From Acholeplasmataceae bacterium (lineage in GTDB: Bacteria; Bacillota_I; Bacilli_A; ML615J-28; CAG-698), in contig DUVT01000229.1 of NCBI GenBank assembly GCA_012840905.1, positions 1 through 7,994 on the forward strand: a DNA stretch of 7,994 bases. The letters are read 5' to 3'. A program made the translations under genes and the position numbers. Below, one piece after another: positions 1 to 6,457 of this stretch. Numbering within the stretch: the stretch's first letter is position 1; each line of letters begins with the position of its first letter. The notes beneath the pieces are model-generated. The model did no database searches. It was not told the origin of the DNA and saw only the letters and a list, made by a program, of their open reading frames with translations.

Positions 1-195
1 AAAATAACCATTTTTAGCTAAATGGATTGCAAGATTTTCATCAATAACAGTTTCCATATTAGCTGGAACGACTGGCAACTTAAATGTATATTTTCCGAAC
101 TTAACTGAAGTATCGCATTCTTTTCTACTTTTTACAATACACTTCCTCGGTATCAGTTGAATATCTTCATAATCAAAAACTTGCATATTTTGCAT
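1..195 (-). CDS. guaC: GMP reductase, N-terminal part (gene runs off the left edge)
   Basis: GMP reductase converts GMP to IMP and ammonia with NADPH, a cytoplasmic purine-salvage step linking guanine to adenine nucleotides. The 65 visible residues, which reach base 1 in frame, contain [23 protein letters not shown] and [14 protein letters not shown]. These match the start of the Firmicute-type GuaC (the S. aureus protein opens [15 protein letters not shown]). The catalytic cysteine and the rest of the IMPDH/GMPR barrel lie outside the window. The first ATG (193-195) was chosen because GGGAGG at 203-208 lies 7 nt upstream of it. A second in-frame ATG at 184-186 matches the usual family N-terminus but would be 16 nt from that site. 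The IMP dehydrogenase alternative is unlikely because the opening motif is GuaC-like. The gene follows htpG on the same strand but has its own promoter and lies beyond a terminator. Confidence 0.93.
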   Translation of the reverse strand, partial: MQNMQVFDYEDIQLIPRKCIVKSRKECDTSVKFGKYTFKLPVVPANMETVIDENLAIHLAKNGYF

Positions 196-229
196 TGTTA
201 AGCCTCCCAATATTTTCATTACATTAAAT

Positions 230-238
230 ATTATATCA
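230..238 (-). promoter_or_regulatory. Extended -10 promoter of guaC
   Basis: Minus-strand TGATATAAT occupies 230-238: a perfect TATAAT at 230-235 preceded by TG in the extended -10 position. The expected -35 position (253-258) reads AGTAAA, which is poor, so the promoter probably depends on the extended -10. Initiation would fall near 223, giving a leader of about 27 nt before the ATG at 195. I see no riboswitch or obvious purine operator in this short leader. Confidence 0.68.
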
Positions 239-280
239 TATTTTGTCGCATTTTTACTATTAGTTTTTTTTAGTTTATTT

Positions 281-352
281 TATAAAAAATAAATACTCTT
301 AAAGTAGTAAAAATGAATCAGTTTTTTAATCCACTATCTACTTTAAGAGTAT
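281..352 (-). terminator. Probable intrinsic terminator of htpG, long AT-rich hairpin
   Basis: Two perfectly complementary 15-base arms, ATACTCTTAAAGTAG (293-307) and CTACTTTAAGAGTAT (338-352), enclose a 30-nt loop. A smaller internal stem is possible in that loop (308-313 with 323-328). On the minus strand the stem is followed by TTTATTTTTTATA (281-293), as expected of a terminator about 30 nt past the htpG stop. The other side carries a T7 run on the plus strand (357-363), so it could work in both directions, although no plus-strand gene enters here. The stem is AT-rich and the loop is longer than in a textbook terminator. Confidence 0.7.
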
Positions 353-381
353 CTCATTTTTTTGCACCTATCTTTATTTAT

Positions 382-2301
382 TTATCTCTTACTTGCTTTA
401 ATCATTAACTCTGTCATCTTATTTGAAAAGTCAACAGGGTCATCTAGTTTAAAGCCTTCGATTAATAATGCTTGATTATATAAAAGTTTTACATAATCAG
501 CTAACTTCTCATCATTATCAATAAATAGTTTTTCAATTGCATTAAACAATTGATGTTTTGGATTAATTTCTAAAATCTTTGTTGCTTTTGGTTTCTCTTG
601 GTTTGGAAGACTTGCAATAAATTTTTCCATTTCAAATGAAATTCCATCTTCACTTACTAAACATACCGGTGAATCAGTTAGACGTTTAGATAAAACAACA
701 TCTTTTACATCTTCACTTAAGATTTCCTTCATCTTATCAAGTAATGCCTTTTTATCTTTTGCAAGTTCATCTAGTTTTTCTGTTTCTTCTTTATCTAGTA
801 AATCCAAGTCATCTTGATTAATTGACTTAAATTCTTTTTTCTTATACTCTCTTAGTACTTGCATTACAAATTCATCAATTTCATCAGTTAAAATTAATAC
901 ATTATAACCATGTTTTTTCACTAAATCCATTTGAGGAAGTGCAAGTACTTGTTCTTTTGTTTTACCACTTGCATAGTAAATATATTTTTGATCTTTAGGC
1001 ATTGCTTCCACATATTCATTTAAAGTAATGTAGTCATCATCTTTAATTGTACGATAGATTAATAAATCTTGAAGCAGATCTTTTTTTAAACCAAAGTTAT
1101 CATAAACACCATATTTAAGGTTTACACCATACATTTCGAAAAACTTAATATATTTTTCACGTTCATTCTTAAGCATCGCTTCAAGACGAAAAGCAATTTT
1201 CTTTTCAATGTTTTTAGCCATTTTTTCTAAATCGGTGTTATGTTGCAAGATTTCTCTACTAATATTTAAAGATAAATCATCAGAATCAACTAACCCTTTT
1301 ACAAACCTAAAATAGTCAGGAACTAATTCTTTACATTTATCCATTATAAACACTGATTTAGAATAAAGTTGCAAGCCTTTTTCATATTTTTCAGAATATA
1401 AATTATATGGCGCTTTCTTTGGAATATAAATTAAAGCTGTATAATTAATCGCTCCTTCTACATTAAAGAAAATTGTCTCTAATGGATCTTCATAATCATA
1501 ATACTTTAATTTATAAAATTCATTTAATTCTTCATCAGTAACTTCTGATCGACTTTTCTTCCAAATAGGCATCATTGAGTTTAGAGTTTCAATCTCTAAT
1601 ACTTCAATATATTTTCCATCTATATCTTTGCCGTTTTCATCTTTTTTTGGAACTGTCTTTTTTACTTCCATTTGAATTGGATATCGAATATAATCAGAAT
1701 ATTTTTTCACAAGATTTCTGATCATATATTCTTCTAAAAACTCATCATAATTTTCTTCTTTTGTGTTTTTTCTTAAATGAAGTACAATTTTAGTTCCAAC
1801 ATCTTCTTTTTCAACTTCAGATATTTCATAAGTATCTACACCTTTAGATGTAAATAGATAAGCTTTTTCACTCTTATATGATTTAGTATAAACTTCAACT
1901 AAATCACTAACCATGAATGCAGAATAAAATCCTACCCCAAATTGTCCTATGATATCGATTGAATCTTTATCTTTTGACTGTTTTAATTTTTCATAAAATT
2001 CTAAAGAACCACTTTTTGCGATTGTTCCAAGGGAATCAATTAGCTCATCATAAGTCATTCCAATTCCATTATCAGAAATTGTAAACGTACGTTTCTTTTT
2101 ATCTACTTCTAAAAAGATTTTATATTCATCAACTTTTTTTACTGAATTATCAGTTAAAGATAAATAATAATGTTTATCAATCGCATCAGATGCATTTGAG
2201 ATAAGTTCGCGTAAAAAGATCTCTTTATTTGTATATATAGAATTAATCATTAAATCTAACAATCTTTTCGTTTCAGTTTTAAACTCTCTTACTTCAGCCA
2301 T
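382..2301 (-). CDS. htpG: Molecular chaperone HtpG (bacterial Hsp90)
   Basis: This is the cytosolic homodimeric Hsp90, an ATP-driven chaperone that remodels client proteins, usually together with DnaK. The 639 residues are full family length (E. coli HtpG has 624). The N-terminal GHKL ATPase domain (about 1-215) shows LRELISNASDAID at 30-42 with catalytic Glu32, DNGIGM at 77-82, and the lid motif IGQFGVGFYSAF at 118-129. The middle domain carries LSLNISREILQ at 343-353, whose Arg349 contacts the ATP gamma-phosphate in this family. The C-terminal dimerisation domain ends in KASKR, with no eukaryotic MEEVD tail. The ATG is preceded by GGAGG (2309-2313) at 7 nt. The gene has its own perfect promoter within a CIRCE operator and is followed by a hairpin terminator, so it can be monocistronic, although transcripts from the upstream chrA pair may also read in. 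Nothing appears missing or broken. Confidence 0.98.
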   Translation of the reverse strand: MAEVREFKTETKRLLDLMINSIYTNKEIFLRELISNASDAIDKHYYLSLTDNSVKKVDEYKIFLEVDKKKRTFTISDNGIGMTYDELIDSLGTIAKSGSLEFYEKLKQSKDKDSIDIIGQFGVGFYSAFMVSDLVEVYTKSYKSEKAYLFTSKGVDTYEISEVEKEDVGTKIVLHLRKNTKEENYDEFLEEYMIRNLVKKYSDYIRYPIQMEVKKTVPKKDENGKDIDGKYIEVLEIETLNSMMPIWKKSRSEVTDEELNEFYKLKYYDYEDPLETIFFNVEGAINYTALIYIPKKAPYNLYSEKYEKGLQLYSKSVFIMDKCKELVPDYFRFVKGLVDSDDLSLNISREILQHNTDLEKMAKNIEKKIAFRLEAMLKNEREKYIKFFEMYGVNLKYGVYDNFGLKKDLLQDLLIYRTIKDDDYITLNEYVEAMPKDQKYIYYASGKTKEQVLALPQMDLVKKHGYNVLILTDEIDEFVMQVLREYKKKEFKSINQDDLDLLDKEETEKLDELAKDKKALLDKMKEILSEDVKDVVLSKRLTDSPVCLVSEDGISFEMEKFIASLPNQEKPKATKILEINPKHQLFNAIEKLFIDNDEKLADYVKLLYNQALLIEGFKLDDPVDFSNKMTELMIKASKR

Positions 2302-2308
2302 TTAAAAT

Positions 2309-2313
2309 CCTCC
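2309..2313 (-). promoter_or_regulatory. Ribosome binding site of htpG
   Basis: GGAGG on the minus strand is spaced 7 nt from the ATG at 2299-2301. It fixes the start, and the predicted transcription start near 2327 leaves a leader of about 26 nt. Confidence 0.85.
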
Positions 2314-2333
2314 ATTGTAAATATTCTAAAACT

Positions 2334-2362
2334 ATTATACAACTTTCGCTTAGCACTGTCAA
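2334..2362 (-). promoter_or_regulatory. Consensus sigma-A-type promoter of htpG
   Basis: On the minus strand a perfect -35 TTGACA (2357-2362) is separated by exactly 17 nt from a perfect -10 TATAAT (2334-2339), predicting initiation near 2327. This is the strongest promoter in the window and matches the vegetative consensus at all 12 positions. The -35 lies inside the CIRCE element, partly in its spacer and partly in the proximal arm, so a bound repressor would directly block RNA polymerase. Confidence 0.9.
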
Positions 2363-2376
2363 GCATTAAGTGCTAA
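2350..2376. promoter_or_regulatory. CIRCE operator (predicted HrcA binding site) at htpG
   Basis: On the plus strand TTAGCACTG (2350-2358), a 9-nt spacer (2359-2367) and AAGTGCTAA (2368-2376) match the CIRCE consensus TTAGCACTC-N9-GAGTGCTAA at 8 of 9 positions in each arm, with the spacer length exact. Both mismatches are the innermost arm bases. CIRCE is the binding site of HrcA, the heat-shock repressor of groE and dnaK operons. Its position over the -35 of htpG predicts repression at normal temperature and release on protein-folding stress. The element also covers the TAG stop of the upstream chrA gene (2373-2375). hrcA itself is not in the window. Confidence 0.88.
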
Positions 2377-2960
2377 AACAGCATAGGGAGGAAGTGATAG
2401 AAAGCTAAACCTAATATACCAGAAATAATGATTAAATAGATTGGACTTAGTTTTTTAAACTTAAAATTAATTCCAAAAATAATTACTATTATAATAACTG
2501 CATATATATCTACTTTAGCATTACTATCTTGTGTAATCACATTAGTCATTATTAGTTGTACAACAACAGCGAGAATCAAACCAACTACAATTGCTTTAAT
2601 TCCTGTGATTGCTTTTTTAACCCAAGTAATTGCGATAAACTTTTTATATTGTCTTGCAATTAATAAAATGATTATAAATGAAGGTAGAATAACACCAAAG
2701 GTAGTAAAGACCGCACCAAATAGGGCACCAAATACTCCATAGTTTTCTAAACCTAGATTAAACCCAACTAGCGTTGCTGTATTAACAGCAAATGGTCCTG
2801 GAGTAGATTCCGCAATCGCAACAAAGTTCGTTATTGCTTCTAACGTTAACCAACCTTTTCCAACTACTTGATCGACAATCATCGGAAGCATTGCATAGCC
2901 ACCACCGATTGTAAATAAGCCAATTAAGAAGAAGACAAGAAATAACTCAACAAATATCAC
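2373..2960 (-). CDS. chrA: Single-domain ChrA-type transporter subunit (second of a pair)
   Basis: This is a CHR-family membrane protein of 195 residues, one half the size of the classic two-domain ChrA. Short ChrA proteins usually come as adjacent pairs thought to assemble as heterodimers that export chromate, although the physiological substrate of many is unproven. The hallmarks are GGGYAMLPM at 19-27 and AESTPGPFAVNTATLVG at 50-66, followed by several strongly hydrophobic segments (roughly 83-102, 118-138, 150-165 and 172-192). The start is GTG at 2958-2960, which overlaps the TGA stop of the upstream partner as GTGA. The codon just before it in frame is a stop, so no longer form exists. 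This tight coupling suggests translation in step with the partner. The stop lies inside the CIRCE operator of htpG. Confidence 0.87.
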   Translation of the reverse strand: MIFVELFLVFFLIGLFTIGGGYAMLPMIVDQVVGKGWLTLEAITNFVAIAESTPGPFAVNTATLVGFNLGLENYGVFGALFGAVFTTFGVILPSFIIILLIARQYKKFIAITWVKKAITGIKAIVVGLILAVVVQLIMTNVITQDSNAKVDIYAVIIIVIIFGINFKFKKLSPIYLIIISGILGLAFYHFLPMLF

Positions 2961-3514
2961 TCATCTTCACCTACCTTTGCTTTTTGTGCTTGGACCAAGA
3001 TTCCAACTACTGCACCAAAGAAAATTAAGATAAGTGATAGAAATCTAAAATCAAAAAAGATACTTACTAAAAATGCTGTTGCTATTAATAAATATCCAAT
3101 TAATCCTTTCTTCACCGCTTTATACATTCTTATCCCTGCATTTAAAATTAAGACAGATACTCCTGCTCTAATTCCTTTAAATGCAGCTCCAATTATTGGT
3201 ACACTTAAAAAGTTTTCAAAAAAGAAAGCAATTAAAGTAATAATTATTAGTGATGGTAATATAACTCCTAAAGTAGATACTACACTACCCCAAAAACCAG
3301 CAACTTTGTATCCTACAAAAGTTGCTGAGTTGATTGCTATTGGCCCTGGAGTTGATTCTGCGATTGCAAGCATATCCATCATTTCTTCTTCGTTTATCCA
3401 TTTTTTTCGTTCAATAACTTCATCTTGAATAAGTGGAACCATCGCATAGCCCCCACCAAATGTGAAAGCACCAATCTTAAAAAATGATGTAAATAGTTCT
3501 AGTTTCTTACCCAT
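2957..3514 (-). CDS. chrA: Single-domain ChrA-type transporter subunit (first of a pair)
   Basis: This CHR-family membrane protein has 185 residues and is paralogous to the next gene: GGGYAMVPLI at 20-29 and AESTPGPIAINSATFVG at 52-68 align with the same motifs there. Hydrophobic segments cover about 75-100, 106-125 and 139-175. Chromate or another oxyanion is the family substrate, but the sequence does not decide which. The ATG (3512-3514) is served by GGAGAG (3522-3527), which lies in the last codons of the upstream SDR gene; only four bases separate the two genes. The C-terminus is charged (KAKVGEDE) and ends at a TGA shared with the GTG of the second half. The likely arrangement is a heterodimer made from one mRNA. 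Confidence 0.87.
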   Translation of the reverse strand: MGKKLELFTSFFKIGAFTFGGGYAMVPLIQDEVIERKKWINEEEMMDMLAIAESTPGPIAINSATFVGYKVAGFWGSVVSTLGVILPSLIIITLIAFFFENFLSVPIIGAAFKGIRAGVSVLILNAGIRMYKAVKKGLIGYLLIATAFLVSIFFDFRFLSLILIFFGAVVGILVQAQKAKVGEDE

Positions 3515-3518
3515 TTAG

Positions 3519-4298
3519 TTACTCTCCATACATCTTAAATAAAATATAATTTACAAGTCTTTGAGGTAAAAGACGTTTTAAGAACACAAACAGTTTATAT
3601 TCAAATCCAACCGTTACTTTAATTGGTGGGTTTTTCTTTTTTAATACTTTATGAATTACCCTTGCAACAGTAATTGGATCTTTACCATTCTTTTCATCTT
3701 TTTCCATTCTTGCAATTGATCTAATAATTCTTTCGCCATACACTTCATCAACAACATCAGTTTTCTTACGATTGCTTACAAAGTTTGATTTTGTGTCACC
3801 AGGTAAAACAGCTGTTGCTTTAATCCCAAACGATCTTAACTCCATGGCTAGGCCTTCTGTATAAGTTGAGACTGCAACCTTAGTCATTGAATAAAATGTT
3901 TGGAATGGTATTGTTAATTCACCGGCAACACTACCAATATTTATTATTTTCCCTTTTGTCTTTCGTAATCTTGGAATTGCATGTTTACAAACATTCACAA
4001 CCCCTTTTACATTCACTGCAAAGATTTTATCAACATCTTCACTTGTTGCGTATTCAATCGCTCCACTAATACCGATACCTGCATTATTGATAACTGCATA
4101 AATATCTTCTTCGATTGAATCAAATGCTAATTTTACAGCTTCTTCATTAGTTACATCACATTTAAGATAATGAATTTTATCACTTTCAATTACACTTCTA
4201 TTTAAACCATAGACTTTATAGCCTTTGTCATATAAATATTCCGCACAAACTTTACCTATCCCACTTGATGCCCCTGTTATGACTACAACTTTCCTCAT
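3519..4298 (-). CDS. Short-chain dehydrogenase/reductase (classical SDR)
   Basis: This is a soluble NAD(P)-dependent oxidoreductase of 259 residues, the usual size for a classical SDR. It shows the Rossmann glycine motif TGASSGIG (8-15), CDV (47-49) for adenine contact, NNAG (71-74), the catalytic residues Asn96, Ser123, Tyr136 and Lys140 (YSMTK), and PGD (166-168 region) after the active site. Arg34, in the NRS after the second strand, favours NADP(H). The substrate cannot be named; the fold subgroup resembles 17-beta-hydroxysteroid-dehydrogenase-like SDRs. The C-terminal tail (about 225-259) is basic and hydrophobic and could touch the membrane. The ATG at 4296-4298 is preceded by AGGTGAT (4302-4308). 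It is the first gene of an apparent operon with the two chrA halves. That linkage might suggest a role in anion or redox stress, but this is only inference. Confidence 0.92.
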   Translation of the reverse strand: MRKVVVITGASSGIGKVCAEYLYDKGYKVYGLNRSVIESDKIHYLKCDVTNEEAVKLAFDSIEEDIYAVINNAGIGISGAIEYATSEDVDKIFAVNVKGVVNVCKHAIPRLRKTKGKIINIGSVAGELTIPFQTFYSMTKVAVSTYTEGLAMELRSFGIKATAVLPGDTKSNFVSNRKKTDVVDEVYGERIIRSIARMEKDEKNGKDPITVARVIHKVLKKKNPPIKVTVGFEYKLFVFLKRLLPQRLVNYILFKMYGE

Positions 4299-4315
4299 AT
4301 TATCACCTAATGTTT

Positions 4316-4344
4316 ATTATAAATAAAAGAACCATTAATTGCAA
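4316..4344 (-). promoter_or_regulatory. Promoter of the SDR-chrA-chrA operon
   Basis: A perfect -10 TATAAT (4316-4321) lies 17 nt from TTGCAA (4339-4344), a 4/6 match to the -35 consensus. Initiation near 4309 would put the ribosome binding site (4302-4308) almost at the 5' end of the mRNA. The promoter sits directly beyond the terminator of the upstream lipoprotein gene, which supports an independent transcription unit. Confidence 0.72.
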
Positions 4345-4352
4345 GCATTATT

Positions 4353-4380
4353 AAAAAAGGTTCAAGTAAGCACTTGAACC
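4353..4380 (-). terminator. Intrinsic terminator of the vWA lipoprotein gene
   Basis: GGTTCAAGT (4359-4367) and ACTTGAACC (4372-4380) form a perfect 9-bp stem with a 4-nt loop. On the minus strand the stem is followed by six T (4353-4358). It begins 22 nt past the stop of the upstream gene, in the correct orientation to end it. Confidence 0.92.
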
Positions 4381-4402
4381 ATAAAGCATATATTTAGTGG
4401 GT

Positions 4403-5887
4403 TTATTTTTCACTTATGATATTTCGATATTTTAGGAGTAATTCCCTAAACTCTTTTTTATAAACATTATTTTTTACACTATTCATATCCTGAATTCTTG
4501 CAATTAAACTATTTAAATCTGCATCAGCCTTATAAGCAGAATCTCTTAATATTAAGCCAAACTCAACTACTGCTGAGATAAAGTAAATATCTTCACTGTT
4601 ATTTGATAATTTTGATTTGTCATTGAAGAATTTTTGGATAACTTTTGATTCATCAGTTTCTGGATCTTTAAAAGATATTTCTACATTAAACCAACTTGAA
4701 TCCATTGTTGATTCAATATCATCATCAGTATTAAGAATTATTTCATAAACTGCAGTAGCCATATGGCCAGCACCGATTTCACCAGCATCCGTACTTTCAT
4801 CTTCGTATTCTTCTTTTGTAAGCTTCTTGTTCTCATAGCCAATTTGACGATAAGATTTTACATACTTAGGGTTAAATGTTACTTTTGTTTTTGTATCTTT
4901 CGATACGATATTTAAAGTTCCACCCATTTCTTCGATTAATACTTTCTTTGCTTCTGTAATTGAATCTATGTATGCATATGTTCCATTACCAGAATTTGCA
5001 AGTGTTTCAAGCTTATCATCTTTTAAATTTCCATAACCAAAACCTAAAACACTTAGATAAATTTTTTCTTCGTCTCGTTTTTCACTAATAAAATTCTTAA
5101 GTTCGTTTGTTGATGAAATACCAACATTAAAATCTCCATCAGTACCAATAATTACACGATTATGTCCGTTTGGAATAAAGTTTTCTTTTGCAATCTCATA
5201 CGCTGTTTGAATACCTTTTGCACCAGCAGTTGACCCACCAGCTTCTAAATCTTCAATTACAGCCATAATCCTTGTTTTTTCATAACCTCTTGCTCCATTG
5301 AGTAATACTTGATCACCGCTTGCATAAGTTACAATTGAAATAACATCATTATCATCTAATGACTCTACAAATAACTTAAATGCTGATTGTAATAAAGGCA
5401 GTTTATTTGGAGCACTCATTGAACCACTAACATCAAGTAGTAAAACAATATTCGTAGGTTTTTTGTTAGTAAGATCAACTTCCATAGCTTTTACACCAAT
5501 CGTTACAAGTTTAGTTTCCTCGTTCCATGGTGTATCAATCATTCCAGCAGAGATATTTAAAACATCATCTGTTGGTGACTCATAATCATAAGTAAAATAA
5601 TTAATCATTTCTTCAATCTTAACTGCATTAGGGTTAATGTAAGAAACTTCACTATTAATCATTCTTCTTAAGTTAGCATACCCAGCAGTTGAATTATCTA
5701 GAGAAAAGTAAGAACTTGGATTTTTCAAAACGTCTACAAATGGATTTTCATTGATTTCTAAATATGATTCATCATTATAACTTTCATGTTCTAAAAAACC
5801 TTTATCAAAGTTACTATCAGGCACACCGCAACTTGTTAGAAAAAATAATACCAGTACCGCAATTAACGACCAAACTATTTTCTTCAT
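4403..5887 (-). CDS. von Willebrand factor type A domain lipoprotein (YfbK-like)
   Basis: This is a predicted membrane-anchored surface lipoprotein of 494 residues. Numbering from ATG 5887, the signal peptide MKKIVWSLIAVLVLFFLTSC ends in the lipobox LTSC, with Cys20 as the lipid anchor. An N-terminal conserved block (about 47-104: ENPF, YFSLD, AGYANLRRMIN, IEEMINYFTYDY) precedes a vWA domain (about 146-325). The MIDAS metal site is complete: DVSGS at 152-156, Thr220 and Asp250 in GTDGDFN. The C-terminal region contains FNPKYVKSYRQIGYENK and DAGEIGAGHMATAVYEI, typical of YfbK-type proteins (DUF3520-like). The family probably binds protein or metal ligands, but its molecular role is not settled. 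A GTG nine bases further upstream (5894-5896) is in frame but forms part of the ribosome binding site, so ATG 5887 is preferred. The gene lies 54 nt after mscL with no convincing terminator between them, so it may be co-transcribed. Confidence 0.9.
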   Translation of the reverse strand: MKKIVWSLIAVLVLFFLTSCGVPDSNFDKGFLEHESYNDESYLEINENPFVDVLKNPSSYFSLDNSTAGYANLRRMINSEVSYINPNAVKIEEMINYFTYDYESPTDDVLNISAGMIDTPWNEETKLVTIGVKAMEVDLTNKKPTNIVLLLDVSGSMSAPNKLPLLQSAFKLFVESLDDNDVISIVTYASGDQVLLNGARGYEKTRIMAVIEDLEAGGSTAGAKGIQTAYEIAKENFIPNGHNRVIIGTDGDFNVGISSTNELKNFISEKRDEEKIYLSVLGFGYGNLKDDKLETLANSGNGTYAYIDSITEAKKVLIEEMGGTLNIVSKDTKTKVTFNPKYVKSYRQIGYENKKLTKEEYEDESTDAGEIGAGHMATAVYEIILNTDDDIESTMDSSWFNVEISFKDPETDESKVIQKFFNDKSKLSNNSEDIYFISAVVEFGLILRDSAYKADADLNSLIARIQDMNSVKNNVYKKEFRELLLKYRNIISEK

Positions 5888-5893
5888 TCTTTT

Positions 5894-5899
5894 CACCTC
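5894..5899 (-). promoter_or_regulatory. Ribosome binding site that sets the vWA lipoprotein start
   Basis: Minus-strand GAGGTG lies 6 nt before the ATG at 5885-5887. The last three bases are the GTG that would otherwise be taken as a start three codons earlier. No good site precedes that GTG, so the shorter protein is the likely one. The M32 peptidase gene uses the same GAGGTGAAAA leader. Confidence 0.78.
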
Positions 5900-5950
5900 G
5901 TCAATAATAAAACAAAGTAAAGTCGTTATTTTTTAATAAATTTTTATTTC

Positions 5951-6451
5951 TTATTTTTTAATTAAATCTCTAATTTCTGTTAACAATTCTTCAACTGTAG
6001 GCTTTTCTTCTATAACAACTTCTTCACTAGCTTCTTCATTAGATTTTTCTTCTTCTAAAGCTTTTGCTTCCTCTTCAGCTTTAATTTTGCTTAATAACTT
6101 TTCCTTTGCAATTTCTGCTTTAACTTGCATTGTCTTTACAACTTTTACGATAACAAAGACAGTAAATGCAATTATTAAGAAATCAATCACAAATTGGAGA
6201 AAGTTCCCATAGTTAAGTGTTACAGCGTTTTGGAGAATATTGCCTTCTGCATCAACAACTGCATCAACTAAAACAAGTTTAGCTTCTTGAATATTTTTTC
6301 CGCCAATTAAACTAACTAGTGGCATAATAATATCATTAACTAAACTACTTACTATTTTATTAAATGCACCACCGATAATAATACCTACTGCTAAATCTAA
6401 TACATTTCCTTTTTGAATAAAATCTCTAAATTCACGAAAAAACTTTCTCAT
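5951..6451 (-). CDS. mscL: Large-conductance mechanosensitive channel MscL
   Basis: MscL is a homopentameric membrane pore that opens under high membrane tension to release solutes during hypo-osmotic shock. The 166-residue protein shows the N-terminal amphipathic helix (MRKFFREFRDFIQKGN, 1-16), TM1 with LDLAVGIIIGGAFNKIVSSL (18-37) followed by VNDIIMPL, an extracellular loop (about 49-78), TM2 (about 80-106, NYGNFLQFVIDFLIIAFTVFV), and a C-terminal helix ending EELLTEIRDLIKK as in the family. It is longer than the usual 130-150 residues because of a highly charged Glu/Lys/Ala segment at about 110-150. The ATG at 6449-6451 was chosen because GGAGGT (6458-6463) lies 6 nt upstream. The reading frame extends to a TTG at 6481, but those codons contain the promoter -10 and the binding site. 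The gene is divergent from the M32 peptidase and upstream of the vWA lipoprotein. Confidence 0.97.
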   Translation of the reverse strand: MRKFFREFRDFIQKGNVLDLAVGIIIGGAFNKIVSSLVNDIIMPLVSLIGGKNIQEAKLVLVDAVVDAEGNILQNAVTLNYGNFLQFVIDFLIIAFTVFVIVKVVKTMQVKAEIAKEKLLSKIKAEEEAKALEEEKSNEEASEEVVIEEKPTVEELLTEIRDLIKK

Positions 6452-6457
6452 AAGATT

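Noticed and set aside
293..352. The 15-bp inverted repeat as an insertion-sequence end or attachment site
   Set aside because: There is no transposase or integrase, no flanking target duplication and no second copy in the window. The position just after htpG with a T-run fits a terminator.
3887..4069. A 60-codon plus-strand open frame
   Set aside because: It lies antisense within the well-supported SDR gene, its product is a low-complexity Leu/His/Gln-rich string, and no ribosome binding site or family resemblance was seen.
5888..5896. GTG start for the vWA lipoprotein, three codons earlier
   Set aside because: The GTG is part of the GAGGTG ribosome binding site for the ATG at 5885-5887, and nothing suitable precedes it.
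5888..5950. A separate promoter for the vWA lipoprotein (TATTAT at 5904-5909)
   Set aside because: The -10 candidate is imperfect and the -35 position reads AAAATA. In such AT-rich DNA this is not distinguishable from chance.
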